Assembly (NCBI RefSeq): GCF_018555455.1
Contig: NZ_JAFEJU010000001.1
Coordinates: 248,001-312,000 of the forward strand
Reading direction: 5' to 3'
DNA length: 64,000 nt
Source of the DNA: Bifidobacterium colobi
Lineage (GTDB): Bacteria; Actinomycetota; Actinomycetes; Actinomycetales; Bifidobacteriaceae
In this document: positions 51,502 through 60,788 of the stretch, piece by piece
Layout: every line of letters begins with the position of its first letter
Position numbering within the stretch: position 1 is the first letter of the stretch
Notes under the pieces: generated by a model
Seen by the model: only the letters and a program-made list of their open reading frames with translations
Told to the model about the DNA's origin: nothing
Database searches by the model: none
Made by a program: the position numbers and the translations under genes

Positions 51502-52275
51502 TCATAGCAGCGGCGAAACAACGCCGGACGGCTCCCTCACCACATCGGCAAGCCCCACGGTGTGGGCATCCTCACAAATCAGCGCATCGGCCGAGGCGAT
51601 CGCCCGGATGATGTCGCGGCATTTGCATTCGCCGTCCGCGTCCAGATGGCGAGCCAGGCAACCGGCACCGGCCACCGGCAATTCGAGCACGCACGAGGCC
51701 TCACGAATCAAACGGGAAACCACCGCGCCGGTGGATCGCTCGTCATAGATGCCATCCGCCTCGCCCATGCCGTAGAGGCACAGCCGGTCGTCGTCAAAGA
51801 AGCGCTCCTCGAATTCGTCAAGACCCACGGCATTGGCGATGGGACCCACGAACATCGACTCGCCCCACTCATTGATGCGGAAGGAATCGGCCAGGTACTG
51901 CGCGATCGGCGCCGCTTCAAGACCCACCGGCAACGAGACCAGGAATACGCCCGCCCGCCCGCACAGCGACTCCAGCACTCGCTCGAGATCATGCTTGACG
52001 GTGCAGCTCAGGCAACACTCCTCAAGCCCGAATGAGTCGGACTCGCCGAACGCCACCCCGCTCGCCTGCGGACGCACGATGTTGCGGATGATGTCGAGCC
52101 CCGACTCCACGGCACCATTCGGACGCACGTCATAGGAAATCGAACACACAGACGGGCATGAGTCGACAAGCGTGAACGCCACCGAGTCGATGCTGAGCCG
52201 ATCGGCGCCAGTAAGCAGCACCACGGGAGTGCTCCCCTCCGCGTTTCCCTGTGATTGCAATGCCGGATGAATCAT
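51502..52275 (-). CDS. CobW/G3E-like zinc-starvation protein, degenerate P-loop
   Basis: A 257-aa protein similar in layout to the CobW (G3E) metallochaperones that accompany zinc-free ribosomal proteins in actinobacteria. The cysteine motif is present as LEECCLSCTVKHDLERVLE, corresponding to the family GCxxCT...DL region. The N-terminal TPVVLLTGADRLSIDS stands where Walker A (GFLGAGKTT) is expected, so nucleotide binding is doubtful. The ATG at 52275 follows AGAAAGG; upstream extension in frame is unlikely because it would cross the Zur box. It diverges from the ribosomal protein cluster over 50 bp and is almost certainly repressed by Zur when zinc is plentiful. Confidence 0.75.
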   Translation of the reverse strand: MIHPALQSQGNAEGSTPVVLLTGADRLSIDSVAFTLVDSCPSVCSISYDVRPNGAVESGLDIIRNIVRPQASGVAFGESDSFGLEECCLSCTVKHDLERVLESLCGRAGVFLVSLPVGLEAAPIAQYLADSFRINEWGESMFVGPIANAVGLDEFEERFFDDDRLCLYGMGEADGIYDERSTGAVVSRLIREASCVLELPVAGAGCLARHLDADGECKCRDIIRAIASADALICEDAHTVGLADVVREPSGVVSPLL

Positions 52276-52290
52276 GACAGCCTTTCTAAT

Positions 52291-52318
52291 TTGATAATGA
52301 TTATCATTATGATATAGT
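52291..52318 (+). promoter_or_regulatory. Divergent promoter with Zur-type box
   Basis: ATAATGATTATCATTAT (52294-52310) is a perfect 17-bp palindrome of the Fur/Zur type. It fills the spacer of a promoter TTGATA (52291) - 16 bp - TATAGT (52313) reading toward rpmB. The predicted start of transcription is at or next to the rpmB ATG at 52326. The CobW-like gene starts 19 bp to the left, so one site controls both directions. Confidence 0.82.
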
Positions 52319-52325
52319 CGCAGGC

Positions 52326-52562
52326 ATGTCCAAAACATGTCAAATTCTGGGAACGCGCGCCGGGGTCGGCAACAGCGTCTCCCACTCGCACAGGAAAACA
52401 CGCCGAATGTTCGCCCCGAACCTGCAATCCAAGCGGTATTGGGTGCCGTCCCTGCAGCGCCACGCCACCCTTACCGTGAGCGCCCGGGGCATAAAGACCA
52501 TCGACCGCATCGGCATCGAGGCGGCCCTCGCGCGCATTCAGCGCAATCAGGAACTCAACTGA
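52326..52562 (+). CDS. rpmB: 50S ribosomal protein bL28, zinc-free form
   Basis: A 78-aa bL28 ([20 protein letters not shown]). The zinc-binding cysteine pairs of the standard form are absent; only one Cys remains, marking the C-minus paralogue that replaces the zinc-containing protein under zinc shortage and so frees zinc. The ATG lies 15 nt after the Zur box and has no clear Shine-Dalgarno; the promoter geometry predicts a leaderless transcript. First gene of the alternative ribosomal protein cluster. Confidence 0.92.
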   Translation: MSKTCQILGTRAGVGNSVSHSHRKTRRMFAPNLQSKRYWVPSLQRHATLTVSARGIKTIDRIGIEAALARIQRNQELN

Positions 52563-52619
52563 CGCGCGCAAGACGCAATCCGCAATCCATACCCTGACAC
52601 CCGATAGAAAGCACCAATC

Positions 52620-52790
52620 ATGGCAAGCAAATCCGCCGCAGTACGTCCGGTCATCACTTTGCGATCCGCCGCAGGCACCGGCTTCACCTACACCACCACC
52701 AAGAATCGTCGCAACACACCGGATCGCCTCGAACTCATCAAGTTCGACCCGGTGGTCCGCAAACGGGTGCCGTTCCGGGAAACCCGCTGA
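52620..52790 (+). CDS. rpmG: 50S ribosomal protein bL33, zinc-free form
   Basis: A 56-aa bL33 ([20 protein letters not shown], then [20 protein letters not shown]). The standard protein has two CxxC pairs; none is present here, so this is the C-minus paralogue. It follows bL28 by 57 bp and is in the same Zur-controlled transcript. It lies in a different frame from longer spurious ORFs in this stretch. Confidence 0.93.
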   Translation: MASKSAAVRPVITLRSAAGTGFTYTTTKNRRNTPDRLELIKFDPVVRKRVPFRETR

Positions 52791-52803
52791 GAAGGAGCCA
52801 GAC

Positions 52804-53109
52804 ATGGCCAAAACCAGTAAGATCAACCGGCAATTGCAGCGCGAACGCATGGTCGCCAAATACGCTGAACGCCGCGCCGAGTACAAGCGCGACAGCGTCA
52901 ACCCGCATCTGAGTGCCGAAGAACGCGCCGAGGCGATGCGCAAACTGCAGGCACTCCCCCGCGACGCCAGTCCCACCCGCCTGCGCAACCGCGATTCCAT
53001 CGGCGGCCGCCCGCGTGCCTACAACCGCAAGTTTGGACTCTCGCGCATCAACCTGCGCGAGAAGGCGCACAAGGGCGAGCTGCCCGGCGTGGTGAAGTCC
53101 AGCTGGTGA
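52804..53109 (+). CDS. rpsN: 30S ribosomal protein uS14, zinc-free form
   Basis: A 101-aa uS14 of the long, cysteine-free type ([20 protein letters not shown]). The short zinc-containing uS14 with CxxC...CxxC is about 61 aa, so length and lack of Cys both identify this as the alternative paralogue. The conserved C-terminal [20 protein letters not shown] is intact. AAGGAG precedes the ATG; the gene starts 13 bp after bL33. Confidence 0.95.
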   Translation: MAKTSKINRQLQRERMVAKYAERRAEYKRDSVNPHLSAEERAEAMRKLQALPRDASPTRLRNRDSIGGRPRAYNRKFGLSRINLREKAHKGELPGVVKSSW

Positions 53110-53166
53110 TTTCACCGGCGCGGCCGCAATCCAATAACCATCAATCACAACCAAAGGTCCATAACC

Positions 53167-53424
53167 ATGCAAGAAGGCATCCACCCCGAATACGGCCCCG
53201 TGGTCTTCTATGACCGCTCCGCCGACAAGTACTTCCTGACCAAATCCACACTGGTTTTCAAGGCCAACAATCTGCCGACCATCGACTGGGAGGACGGCAA
53301 CATCTACCCGCTCGTCAACGTGGAGGTGTCCAGTTACAGCCACCCGTTCTATACCGGCAAGAACGTGGTGCTCGACACCGCCGGCCAGGTGCAGAAGTTC
53401 AACGCCCGATACGGCAGGAAGTAG
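53167..53424 (+). CDS. rpmE2: 50S ribosomal protein bL31 type B
   Basis: An 85-aa bL31 of type B ([20 protein letters not shown]), which lacks the Cys ligands of type A. The motif [19 protein letters not shown] near the C-terminus is characteristic. In zinc-limited cells it displaces the zinc-binding type A protein from ribosomes. It is the fourth gene of the cluster and in the same orientation. Confidence 0.95.
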   Translation: MQEGIHPEYGPVVFYDRSADKYFLTKSTLVFKANNLPTIDWEDGNIYPLVNVEVSSYSHPFYTGKNVVLDTAGQVQKFNARYGRK

Positions 53425-53462
53425 TCCGAACCCACCCCATCCGCAACAAGAAAGGAACGGAC

Positions 53463-53585
53463 ATGAAAGTCAAAGCATCAGTCCGCTCACTGGCTCGCAA
53501 AGACGGTTCCTATGTTGTCCGTCGGCGCGGCCACCTGTACGTGATCAACAAGAAGAATCCCCACTGGAAGGCAAGGCAAGGCTGA
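53463..53585 (+). CDS. rpmJ: 50S ribosomal protein bL36, zinc-free form
   Basis: A 40-aa bL36 ([20 protein letters not shown], ending [12 protein letters not shown]). The zinc ligands C-x2-C-x12-C-x4-H of the usual form are missing. AAGGAA precedes the ATG. The last base of its stop codon is the first base of the next start (TGATG), so it is coupled to bL32. Too short for routine ORF calling. Confidence 0.93.
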   Translation: MKVKASVRSLARKDGSYVVRRRGHLYVINKKNPHWKARQG

Positions 53586-53752
53586 TGGCACTGCCCAAAT
53601 ACAAGACGTCCCGAGCCAACACGCATTCTCGCCGAGCCAATTGGAAGGCCAAAGTACCCCAGTTGGCCACGGTCAGAACACCCGAAGGCGAAGCGGTTCA
53701 GGTTCCGCAGAATCTGGCCGCCGCCGTACGAAAGGGGTATATGAAACCATAA
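53585..53752 (+). CDS. rpmF: 50S ribosomal protein bL32, zinc-free form
   Basis: A 55-aa bL32 ([20 protein letters not shown]). No cysteine is present, whereas the common form has two CxxC pairs. The ATG overlaps the rpmJ stop. It closes the run of six alternative ribosomal proteins and precedes the zinc-binding protein gene by about 207 bp, a spacer in which I see no further gene and no second clear Zur box. Confidence 0.92.
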   Translation: MALPKYKTSRANTHSRRANWKAKVPQLATVRTPEGEAVQVPQNLAAAVRKGYMKP

Positions 53753-53959
53753 CCACCATCGATGGATTCCACATCCACCAAGTCTCGCAACAACATGACA
53801 GCGGCGGTTCCGCCCCGAATAGTCACGGCACGTGTTCTTCTCCTATTTCCTCCACATGCCGCCGTTCACGGGCGCGAACCGCCGCTACCATATCGACCGA
53901 CCATCCGCATATATCCACACGTATTTTCGAGAGAAAAACATTAGGTAGAAAGTCAGAGC

Positions 53960-55657
53960 ATGACTGATCCAAATACCAGCCAGCCCTCAACCAATCGCTC
54001 CAAGAACCATCAGACCGACAGCCCGATTGGCGGCAGTGCATCCGATAGCACCGCGCGCAGCAGCAATGCATCCGCTGTCGCAACCACCGTCTCCAAACGC
54101 AACACCATCATCGGCATTGTCGTCGCTTTCGTTATCGGCGCCGTACTAGGCGTCTTGATTCTCGGCGCATTCACCTTCCTCAAGCCAAACGGCTCGACTT
54201 CATCAACCGTAGGCAACACCGCGAGCCCAGCCGCAGACGCCACCAATGACTCCTGCGACACCACCTTCACCGTGGTCGCCTCAGTCAACCAATGGGGATC
54301 CTTGGCCCAACAGCTCGGCGGCTCCTGCGCCACAGTGACTTCGCTCATCAACTCGACCTCCGCCGACCCACACGATTACGAGGCCACCGCATCCGACCTA
54401 GCCAAACTCGCCAAGGCGGACATCGTGGTGCTCAACGGCGCAGGCTATGACGGCTGGGCTGAGAAAGCACAGCTTGATACCAAGCGTCAAGCCGTTGTGA
54501 ACGTAGGCGATCTCATGGGCATCACCGCCACCGAGGAGCACGAGCATGACCACGACCACGCCGACGGCGAGGAAGGACATCATCATCACCACGGTTCCAC
54601 GAACCCGCACCTGTGGTTCAGCCCCGAAGCCGTGCTGAAAACCGCCGAGGCCATCAACGCCGCCTATACGGACAAAGCCGGCGCGAGTTCCGCCACCGCC
54701 GCCACCGCTCAGCGTCACTTCAACGAGTGGAATGGCGAGTACGCCGACTTCGTGACCCTAGTGAACAAGGCCCGCTCCACCGACGTGCAGCGCCGCTATG
54801 TGGCCACCGAATCCATCATCAGCTATCTGCTGGAATACATCGGTGCAATCGACAAGACTCCCGCAACTTACACGAACGCGATGAACAGCGAAGCCGAGCC
54901 CTCCGCGGCGGACCTCAAGAACGCCCTGAACATCGTCTCCGGCAATGACGTGGACCTGCTCGTCGTCAATCCGCAGGAAATGAACGGCTTCGCCAAGAAA
55001 CTCAACGAGGCCGCGCAATCCAGCAACAAGACGATCATCTCCGTAACCGAACAGCTGCCGGAGAACCAGAAGACGCTGCTTGGCTGGCTCACGCTGATCG
55101 CCAACCAGGCTCTGGCCACCGACACCACCAACGGTTACTTCCTGACCCAGGACGTCAAGGACCGCAGCCTGTCCGACTACGAGGGCGAGTGGCAATCCGT
55201 CTACCCGCTGCTCCAGGACGGCACACTCGACAAGGCGATGGAAGCCAAGGCCAAGAAGGGCGACATGACCGCAGCCGAATACACGAAGTACTACGACGTC
55301 GGCTATAAGACCGATGTGGAGAGGATCGCCATCAAGGGCGATCAGATGAGCTTCACCCGAGGCGGCAAGACGGCCACCGCCACCTATGAGTACAGCGGCC
55401 TCAAAATCCTCGACTACGCCAAGGGCAATCGCGGCGTGCGCTATCTGTTCACCGCCACCGGCGACGCGCCCGAAGGTGCACCGAAGATCGTGCAGTTCTC
55501 GGATCACGGCATCGCGCCAACCAAGGCCGCGCACTTCCACATCTTCATGGGCAATGATTCCCAAGAAGAGACCTTGAAGGAAATGGACAACTGGCCCACG
55601 TATTACCCGGCGTCCATGAGCAAGGAGGAAGTAGCCACCGAGATGCTGGCTCACTGA
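53960..55657 (+). CDS. znuA: Zinc ABC transporter substrate-binding protein, ZnuA-ZinT fusion
   Basis: A 565-aa membrane-anchored zinc-binding protein. An N-terminal membrane segment (residues about 50-75) follows a Ser/Thr-rich cytoplasmic tail; no lipobox is present. Residues about 95-385 are a ZnuA/AdcA-type solute-binding domain (DPHDYEATASDLAKLAKADI) with a His-rich loop, HEHDHDHADGEEGHHHHHG, near 195, then NPHLWFSP. Residues about 390-565 form a ZinT domain (GEWQSVYPLLQDGTLDKAME and, near the end, KAAHFHIFMG). Such AdcA-type fusions scavenge zinc. The permease and ATPase genes do not follow; an IS3 remnant does. Likely controlled by Zur with the upstream cluster. Confidence 0.92.
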   Translation: MTDPNTSQPSTNRSKNHQTDSPIGGSASDSTARSSNASAVATTVSKRNTIIGIVVAFVIGAVLGVLILGAFTFLKPNGSTSSTVGNTASPAADATNDSCDTTFTVVASVNQWGSLAQQLGGSCATVTSLINSTSADPHDYEATASDLAKLAKADIVVLNGAGYDGWAEKAQLDTKRQAVVNVGDLMGITATEEHEHDHDHADGEEGHHHHHGSTNPHLWFSPEAVLKTAEAINAAYTDKAGASSATAATAQRHFNEWNGEYADFVTLVNKARSTDVQRRYVATESIISYLLEYIGAIDKTPATYTNAMNSEAEPSAADLKNALNIVSGNDVDLLVVNPQEMNGFAKKLNEAAQSSNKTIISVTEQLPENQKTLLGWLTLIANQALATDTTNGYFLTQDVKDRSLSDYEGEWQSVYPLLQDGTLDKAMEAKAKKGDMTAAEYTKYYDVGYKTDVERIAIKGDQMSFTRGGKTATATYEYSGLKILDYAKGNRGVRYLFTATGDAPEGAPKIVQFSDHGIAPTKAAHFHIFMGNDSQEETLKEMDNWPTYYPASMSKEEVATEMLAH

Positions 55658-55721
55658 TTCCTTCCCTGACCCGCGATGCCGCCTTCTGCCCCGGCAGATA
55701 CCGGTATCGCACCATGCAATA

Positions 55722-55753
55722 CGGGGATACTTGCGTATGCGCAGATATCCCCG
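55722..55753 (+). terminator. 8-bp hairpin after znuA
   Basis: CGGGGATA and TATCCCCG form a perfect stem with a 16-nt loop, 65 bp past the znuA stop. Confidence 0.5.
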
Positions 55754-55881
55754 TTGCCATATTCATCCCGCCTCCAGCATTTGACCCTCAAAGTACATGC
55801 TCGCACGAAGTACCAGATTGGATTGGCTACAAGGTATTGGACGGTTTTGTGAGGGACCAGGCAACGAAGGAGTTGATGGTC

Positions 55882-56315
55882 ATGGCTGATCCGAGGCATC
55901 CGCGCAGGTTCACGGAGGAGTTCAAGAGACAGATAGTGCAGTTGTGCGAGAACGGCAAACCTCCTGTGAAGATCGAGCGCGAGTACGACATCTACCATTC
56001 CACCCTGCACCGGTGGGTGCAGGGCATCCGCAACAGCGGCTCCACGAAAGCCGCCGACAACCGGACCCCGGAGCAGAACGAGCCGGTCGAATTGCGCAAA
56101 CGCAACCGGCAGCTGGAGATGGAGGCGGATGTTTCAGAACAAGAGGCGAGACGTACGGGGCCAGGAAGATCAGGGCCTCGCTGCGCCGCGAGGGCATCGT
56201 CATGTCGCGCCGCCGCATCAACCGGTACGTGTGGTGGTACAACCACCAACGGCTCCACTCGACCTTCGATTACATGAGTCCCGTGGAGTTCATACAACAA
56301 GGAAACACCCTCTAG
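55882..56315 (+). mobile_element. IS3-family insertion sequence remnant
   Basis: The first part encodes the N-terminus of an IS3-type OrfA (RRFTEEFKRQIVQLCENGK, HTH then YDIYHSTLHRWVQGIRNSGS, leucine-zipper region). It is joined to scraps of OrfB: YGARKIRASLRREGIVMSRR and, in another frame, YVWWYNHQRLHSTFDYMSPV, the conserved C-terminal end. The OrfB DDE catalytic core is missing, so the element is inactive. It sits between znuA and the broken regulator and probably caused the loss of the regulator's 5' half. Confidence 0.82.
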
Positions 56316-56320
56316 AAACA

Positions 56321-57156
56321 GTCCAACACACTGTCGCCAATCCAACCGACGTGATCGTGCGCCGCGAGAACCTGGACCGCTACGATGACCGACTCATCGT
56401 GGCCACGAACCTAATCGAGGCACAGTCGCAAATCTCCAAGTTCGCGAAACGATATCTGCCCGACCGGTTCATGCTGGAAGGCGACCAGACCGTCAGCCCA
56501 CGTGACATCATCATCCGCGAACTGGTCTCGAACCTGATGATCCACCGCGAGTTCGTCGGCCCTTACCCGGCCAAGTTCCTCATCCTGAACGACGGCATCC
56601 ATACGGAGAACGCGTCCAAGGCCATCTTCCAAGGGCAGCTCGCCATCACGAGCTTCAAACCGGTATCCAAGAATCCGTTCATCGCGAAGTTCTTCCGCAA
56701 CATCGGCCTTGCCGACGAGCTCGGCAGCGGCATGCGTAACCTGTACAAGTACTCGAAGCCCTACTCCGGCAAGGACCCTGTGCTCGACGACGGAGACGTG
56801 TTCGAGGCATTCGTCCCCGTACGCTGGGTGGAAGGCACCACCGCCGAAGACGGTTTACCTGCTCACGATGAAGCCGAATATGGCCCGGCTGGGACTGTAC
56901 ATGACCCCCATGAGCAGGAAAAGATCCAAATGAAACTGTAAATGAAACTGTAACCAGAGAGCAACGTCTTCTGGAGCTACTGCGCAACAATCCATCGACC
57001 ACATATCGACAGGCGGCTAACGCACTAAGCGTGTCGTACACCACCGTGTGGAGGACTCTCCGCGCAATGCAAGAGGCCGGTTTCATCGAACGCACTGGTT
57101 CGGACAGACGCGGCACATGGCGCATTCTCACTCCACATCAGACATCCCACGAATGA
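56321..57156 (+). pseudogene. Truncated and frameshifted AlbA/RecG-C-type regulator
   Basis: The open frame to 56941 encodes the middle of a regulator with a GHKL-like HATPase_c_4 (RecG C-terminal) domain: DIIIRELVSNLMIHREF, then IRNIG-like NIGLADELGSGMRNLYKY. The N-terminal DNA-binding half is missing, cut by the IS remnant. A C-terminal winged helix (TREQRLLELLRNN, then SYTTVWRTLRAMQEAGFIER) follows in another frame from about 56895 to 57156, so there is a frameshift near 56890. A 12-bp tandem duplication (AAATGAAACTGT, 56928-56951) lies at the join but is frame-neutral. The gene is not functional as sequenced. Confidence 0.8.
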
Positions 57157-57398
57157 CGTGAAACCGCGTGCATATACACAACGGCCCAAATATGTACACG
57201 ATCGTGCACATTCACTGTTTTTGCAGTGGCGTGGCATGACACATATTTCGAAATGACCGAATTCCCACGATTTTCGTGCCACGCGAATGTATGAAGTCCG
57301 AAAATGCGTTGGCGTGGCACAATTGAATACCACGCCAGTGCGAATCAGACAATTTTGCGTTCGTGTGCACACATACAACACATCGATCGCAGATCAGT
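57157..57398. other. AT-rich spacer with short inverted repeats
   Basis: Several copies of GTGGCA/TGCCAC occur; the best stem is TGGCGTGG and CCACGCCA at about 57311-57339. No gene is supported. Confidence 0.4.
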
Positions 57399-58277
57399 TC
57401 AGGGCAATGCGTCGATATGACCCTGCAGGTGCTCGATGAACCGTATGGCCGCCAGTGGGAGCCTGTCGCGATCGGCGTATGCGATCGCGATGGTGCGTTC
57501 CACGGGCGGGTCAGTGGGACGTAAGGCGAGCTTGTAGTTGGTGCTGGTACGGTGGAGGATGAGTTCGGCGAGGATGCTGAAACCCAATCCAGCCTCGACC
57601 ATGGTCATAATCGAATAGTCGTCGTGGATGCGCAACCGCACGTTCGGTTTAAGCCCAATCGACGTGAATGCTTCCAACGGCTCGGAGTAGTGGCCTTCCT
57701 CCAGCAAGATCATGGGTTCCTTGGCGAGCGCAGCCAATGGCACCCGATCGAGTGCGGCGAGTGGGTGGTCTTGTGGCAGGACGGCAAGCATGGCACCCCG
57801 TTTGATAGTGATGGTCTGTACGTCGCGCGCGGCGGCGGGGTTGATGAATCCGAAGTCGATGGTGCCGTTGTGGATCCATTCCTGGATGGTGGTGTAGTCA
57901 CCTTGATGCAGGACGAACCGCACGTTCGGGTGGCGTTGCTGGAATCCACTGATGAGTCCGGGCAGCCAGTGGGCGGAGATGCTGGCGATAGTACCCATGC
58001 GTATCACGCCGGTATCGAGACCGAGGATCTCGTCGGTCCGTTCGCGGATACGCAGACCGTCCTCCACATAGCGCTCGATGAGTGGATAGAGCTGTCGTCC
58101 CTCCTCGGTGAGCGTGCATCCGCCTCGCTGCCGGTTGAGCAGAGTGATGTCGAGTTCCTTCTCCAGCGAGGCGATCATCTGGCTGACGGCCGACTGGCTG
58201 CATCGCAGTTCGTCGGCGGCCGCGGAGAAGCTGCCGTATTCTACGATGTGCCGCAGGGCGAGATACCGGTTGTCCAT
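57399..58277 (-). CDS. LysR-family transcriptional regulator
   Basis: A 292-aa LysR protein. The N-terminal HTH reads YGSFSAAADELRCSQSAVSQ followed by MIASLEKELDITLLNR. The effector domain begins near residue 90 (GVIRMGTIASISAHWLP) and resembles the CysB/CbbR type with a periplasmic-binding fold; the C-terminal YADRDRLPLAAIRFIEHL is typical. It diverges from a PhzF-like gene with 148 bp between start codons, which contains the palindromic AT-rich stretch TAAGCAATGCTTATGCATTC region, the likely site of action. Confidence 0.92.
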   Translation of the reverse strand: MDNRYLALRHIVEYGSFSAAADELRCSQSAVSQMIASLEKELDITLLNRQRGGCTLTEEGRQLYPLIERYVEDGLRIRERTDEILGLDTGVIRMGTIASISAHWLPGLISGFQQRHPNVRFVLHQGDYTTIQEWIHNGTIDFGFINPAAARDVQTITIKRGAMLAVLPQDHPLAALDRVPLAALAKEPMILLEEGHYSEPLEAFTSIGLKPNVRLRIHDDYSIMTMVEAGLGFSILAELILHRTSTNYKLALRPTDPPVERTIAIAYADRDRLPLAAIRFIEHLQGHIDALP

Positions 58278-58425
58278 GATTGCCCATCATAGACAATGCA
58301 TAAGCATTGCTTATGCATTCATTAGCGGATTTGATTGTACTTATCGTATGCGCCCGTCATACGATGGCCGCCATCGGCCGCGCAATCACGCGAACCGAAT
58401 CGATTCCACGGAAGGGGAATGAATC

Positions 58426-59244
58426 ATGACTATGCGGCAGTATGTGGTGGACGCGTTCACGGACAAGGTATTCAAGGGCAATCCGGCGGCGGTGTGTCTG
58501 CCGGAATCGTGGCCTTCGGACGAGCTGATGGCGGACATCGCGATGGAGAACCGGTTCTCCGAGACCGCGTTCGTCGTGCGTGAGCCAGCGGGATGGCATC
58601 TGAGATGGTTCACGCCGGGCGGCGAAATCGACCTGTGCGGGCACGCGACGCTCGCCTCCGCGTATGTGGTGCTGCGGTTTGTGGAGCCGAATGCCGATGT
58701 GGTGTGGTTCCGTACGATGAGTGGCATACTGACCGTGACCCGCGAGCGCGGCGGAAGCAGCACCGATTGCGGCGCCGACGTGTTCACAATGGACTTCCCG
58801 GCCTTTGATCTGAAGTCCACACCGGTTACCGATGCGATGGAACAGGCCCTGGGCGCGCGTCCCATCGAGGCGTGGCTCGGCCGCGACCTACTGTGCGTGA
58901 TGCCCGACGAGCGCGCAGTGCGCGGGCTCAATCCCAATCAGGAACTGGTCAAGAACCTGCCCGGCCTGCTCACCAACGTCACAGCGGCAGGAGACGCAGG
59001 CTCGAGCTTCGACTGCGTATCCCGCTCGTTCGCGCCGAAGCTCAACGTCCCCGAGGACCCGGTCTGCGGCTCCGGCCACTGCCATATCCTGCCGTACTGG
59101 AGCAGGCACCTCGGTAAAGACGCGCTCATCGCATATCAGGCCTCGGCGCGCGGCGGCATCATCCATGCCAAGGTCAAGGACGGTCGCGTCAGTCTCGGAG
59201 GCAGCGCAGCGCTGTTCTCCATCGGCACCATCCTGCCCGATTGA
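58426..59244 (+). CDS. PhzF-family protein (isomerase-like)
   Basis: A 272-aa PhzF/YHI9-family protein with a diaminopimelate-epimerase fold. Visible marks are QYVVDAFTDKVFKGNPAAVC at the start, ENRFSETAFV with the candidate catalytic Glu near residue 47, EIDLCGHATLASA near 75 and NVPEDPVCGSGHCHILPYWS near 210. No phenazine genes are near, so the substrate is unknown; family members outside phenazine clusters are mostly uncharacterised. It is probably regulated by the divergent LysR protein. Confidence 0.9.
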   Translation: MTMRQYVVDAFTDKVFKGNPAAVCLPESWPSDELMADIAMENRFSETAFVVREPAGWHLRWFTPGGEIDLCGHATLASAYVVLRFVEPNADVVWFRTMSGILTVTRERGGSSTDCGADVFTMDFPAFDLKSTPVTDAMEQALGARPIEAWLGRDLLCVMPDERAVRGLNPNQELVKNLPGLLTNVTAAGDAGSSFDCVSRSFAPKLNVPEDPVCGSGHCHILPYWSRHLGKDALIAYQASARGGIIHAKVKDGRVSLGGSAALFSIGTILPD

Positions 59245-59429
59245 TGGCGGCAACAGCTCAAAAGCCGTATTCGCATGACGCTCGCAACCAATTTCATCAA
59301 CGCGCGAAGCTCCAAAGAGCCCAAAAGCTCCGGCCTCAAGCGGCAACACAAGAGTGATTTGCGTAATACGCGATTGCGTGTATTGTTGTGCAAGTTGCCC
59401 GACGAACTGTAAGTCGCCAGCGCATCACC

Positions 59430-59501
<72 letters not shown>

Positions 59502-59513
59502 CTCTCTATTCTT

Positions 59514-60788
59514 TCACTTCATACCGCGCCTGCCAACAGCCTTAACCGCAGTAATACTGGCCAGCGCCACCACAAACAGCACCGTCAACACCGGAATCAG
59601 CGCCGCATATCGATGCGCTTGATCGGGCGCATGCGTCACCACGAACGACGCCAGCTGATTGCCGGACAATCCCGCAAACGCCCATGCGCTCAGCGTCAAA
59701 CCATGCGTAGTGGACACGGTTTTGGTACCGAAATGCTGGTCCAACAGCACCGGCAGCGTAGAGAAGCCACCACCATAGCCGGCATTAACCAGGAACAGCA
59801 TGGCGAGCACAGCCCACAACAGCGCGTTATCGATGCTGCCCGTCACCATCTGCAGCGCACATACTGCAATCGACATCACAAAGATCACCTGATACACGCT
59901 TTCACGGCGTTTCAAGTGGTCAGACAATGCGGAGAATCCCACACGACCGGCCGTATTGAACACGGAATCCACCGCAAGCACCAAACCGATGATGCCAGCA
60001 ATTGCAGCAGCAAAATCGGAAGCATCCAAAGCAGCATACCGCGGCAAAGCCTGCAGCACATCGTGAAGAATGTCCTTCTCCTGACTGATCAATGCCAAAC
60101 CGCAGGTGATATTGATATAGAACGCCATCCAAATACCCCAGAACACCGGCTTCTTCAGAATCGACAAACGGCTGACATGCGAAGCAACCGGATCGTAGGA
60201 CCAACCAGCCGGGCGCTGAATCAGCAGAAATCCGATGACCATCATCACCGCATACACCGCGGCGAGCACATAAAACATGCCGACGAGCCCCACGACACCA
60301 ATCAGCCATTCCATCGCCGGGCTCGCCAGCGCCTTGGACAAGCCGAATCCAGCGACGGCAACGCCTGTGGCCAGTCCTTTATTATCCGTGAACCAGAGCA
60401 TCAGATTCTTGACCGGCGTCAGATACCCCACGCCAAGGCCCACACCCATAATCGCGCCATAGCAGATGAACACACCCGGCAGGAATCCCAAGGCAATGCT
60501 CACACCAGTGCCCGCAAAACCGACCACGAAGCAGATCATCGAGACCAACGCGGATTTCTTAATATCCTTCTCCACCATCGGTCCGGCGAACGCCGCGGAC
60601 ATGCCCAGGAAGAAAATCGCAAGCGAGAAACCCCATTCCACCGAGGAAGCGCTGACGTGCAGCTGATCGGCGATGAGCTGCTTGAACACACTCCAGCAGT
60701 AGACGGTGCCAATCGGGATATGTATCAACAGTGCGGGAATGATTGCGCTGGTCCAGCGGTTTCCGGAAGACTGCTTGACGGTGGCCAT
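59514..60788 (-). CDS. MFS transporter, oxalate/formate antiporter (OFA) type
   Basis: A 424-aa, 12-segment transporter. The leader RWTSAIIPALLIHIPIGTVY and the following YCWSVFKQLI are hallmarks of the OFA family, as are GVGLGVGYLTPVKNLMLWF and DSVFNTAGRVGFSALSDHL. OFA members exchange small carboxylates; the substrate here is not evident. The ATG at 60788 is chosen because GAAAGGA lies 9 nt upstream; an open frame to 61013 adds a Cys/Arg-rich shadow leader. It faces tRNA-Thr and diverges from the DUF1275 gene. Confidence 0.9.
   Translation of the reverse strand: MATVKQSSGNRWTSAIIPALLIHIPIGTVYCWSVFKQLIADQLHVSASSVEWGFSLAIFFLGMSAAFAGPMVEKDIKKSALVSMICFVVGFAGTGVSIALGFLPGVFICYGAIMGVGLGVGYLTPVKNLMLWFTDNKGLATGVAVAGFGLSKALASPAMEWLIGVVGLVGMFYVLAAVYAVMMVIGFLLIQRPAGWSYDPVASHVSRLSILKKPVFWGIWMAFYINITCGLALISQEKDILHDVLQALPRYAALDASDFAAAIAGIIGLVLAVDSVFNTAGRVGFSALSDHLKRRESVYQVIFVMSIAVCALQMVTGSIDNALLWAVLAMLFLVNAGYGGGFSTLPVLLDQHFGTKTVSTTHGLTLSAWAFAGLSGNQLASFVVTHAPDQAHRYAALIPVLTVLFVVALASITAVKAVGRRGMK

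Noticed and set aside
51126..51521. 131-aa minus-strand ORF after the CobW-like gene
   Set aside because: No ribosome site, odd Cys/Arg-rich composition, and it crosses the hairpin at 51340.
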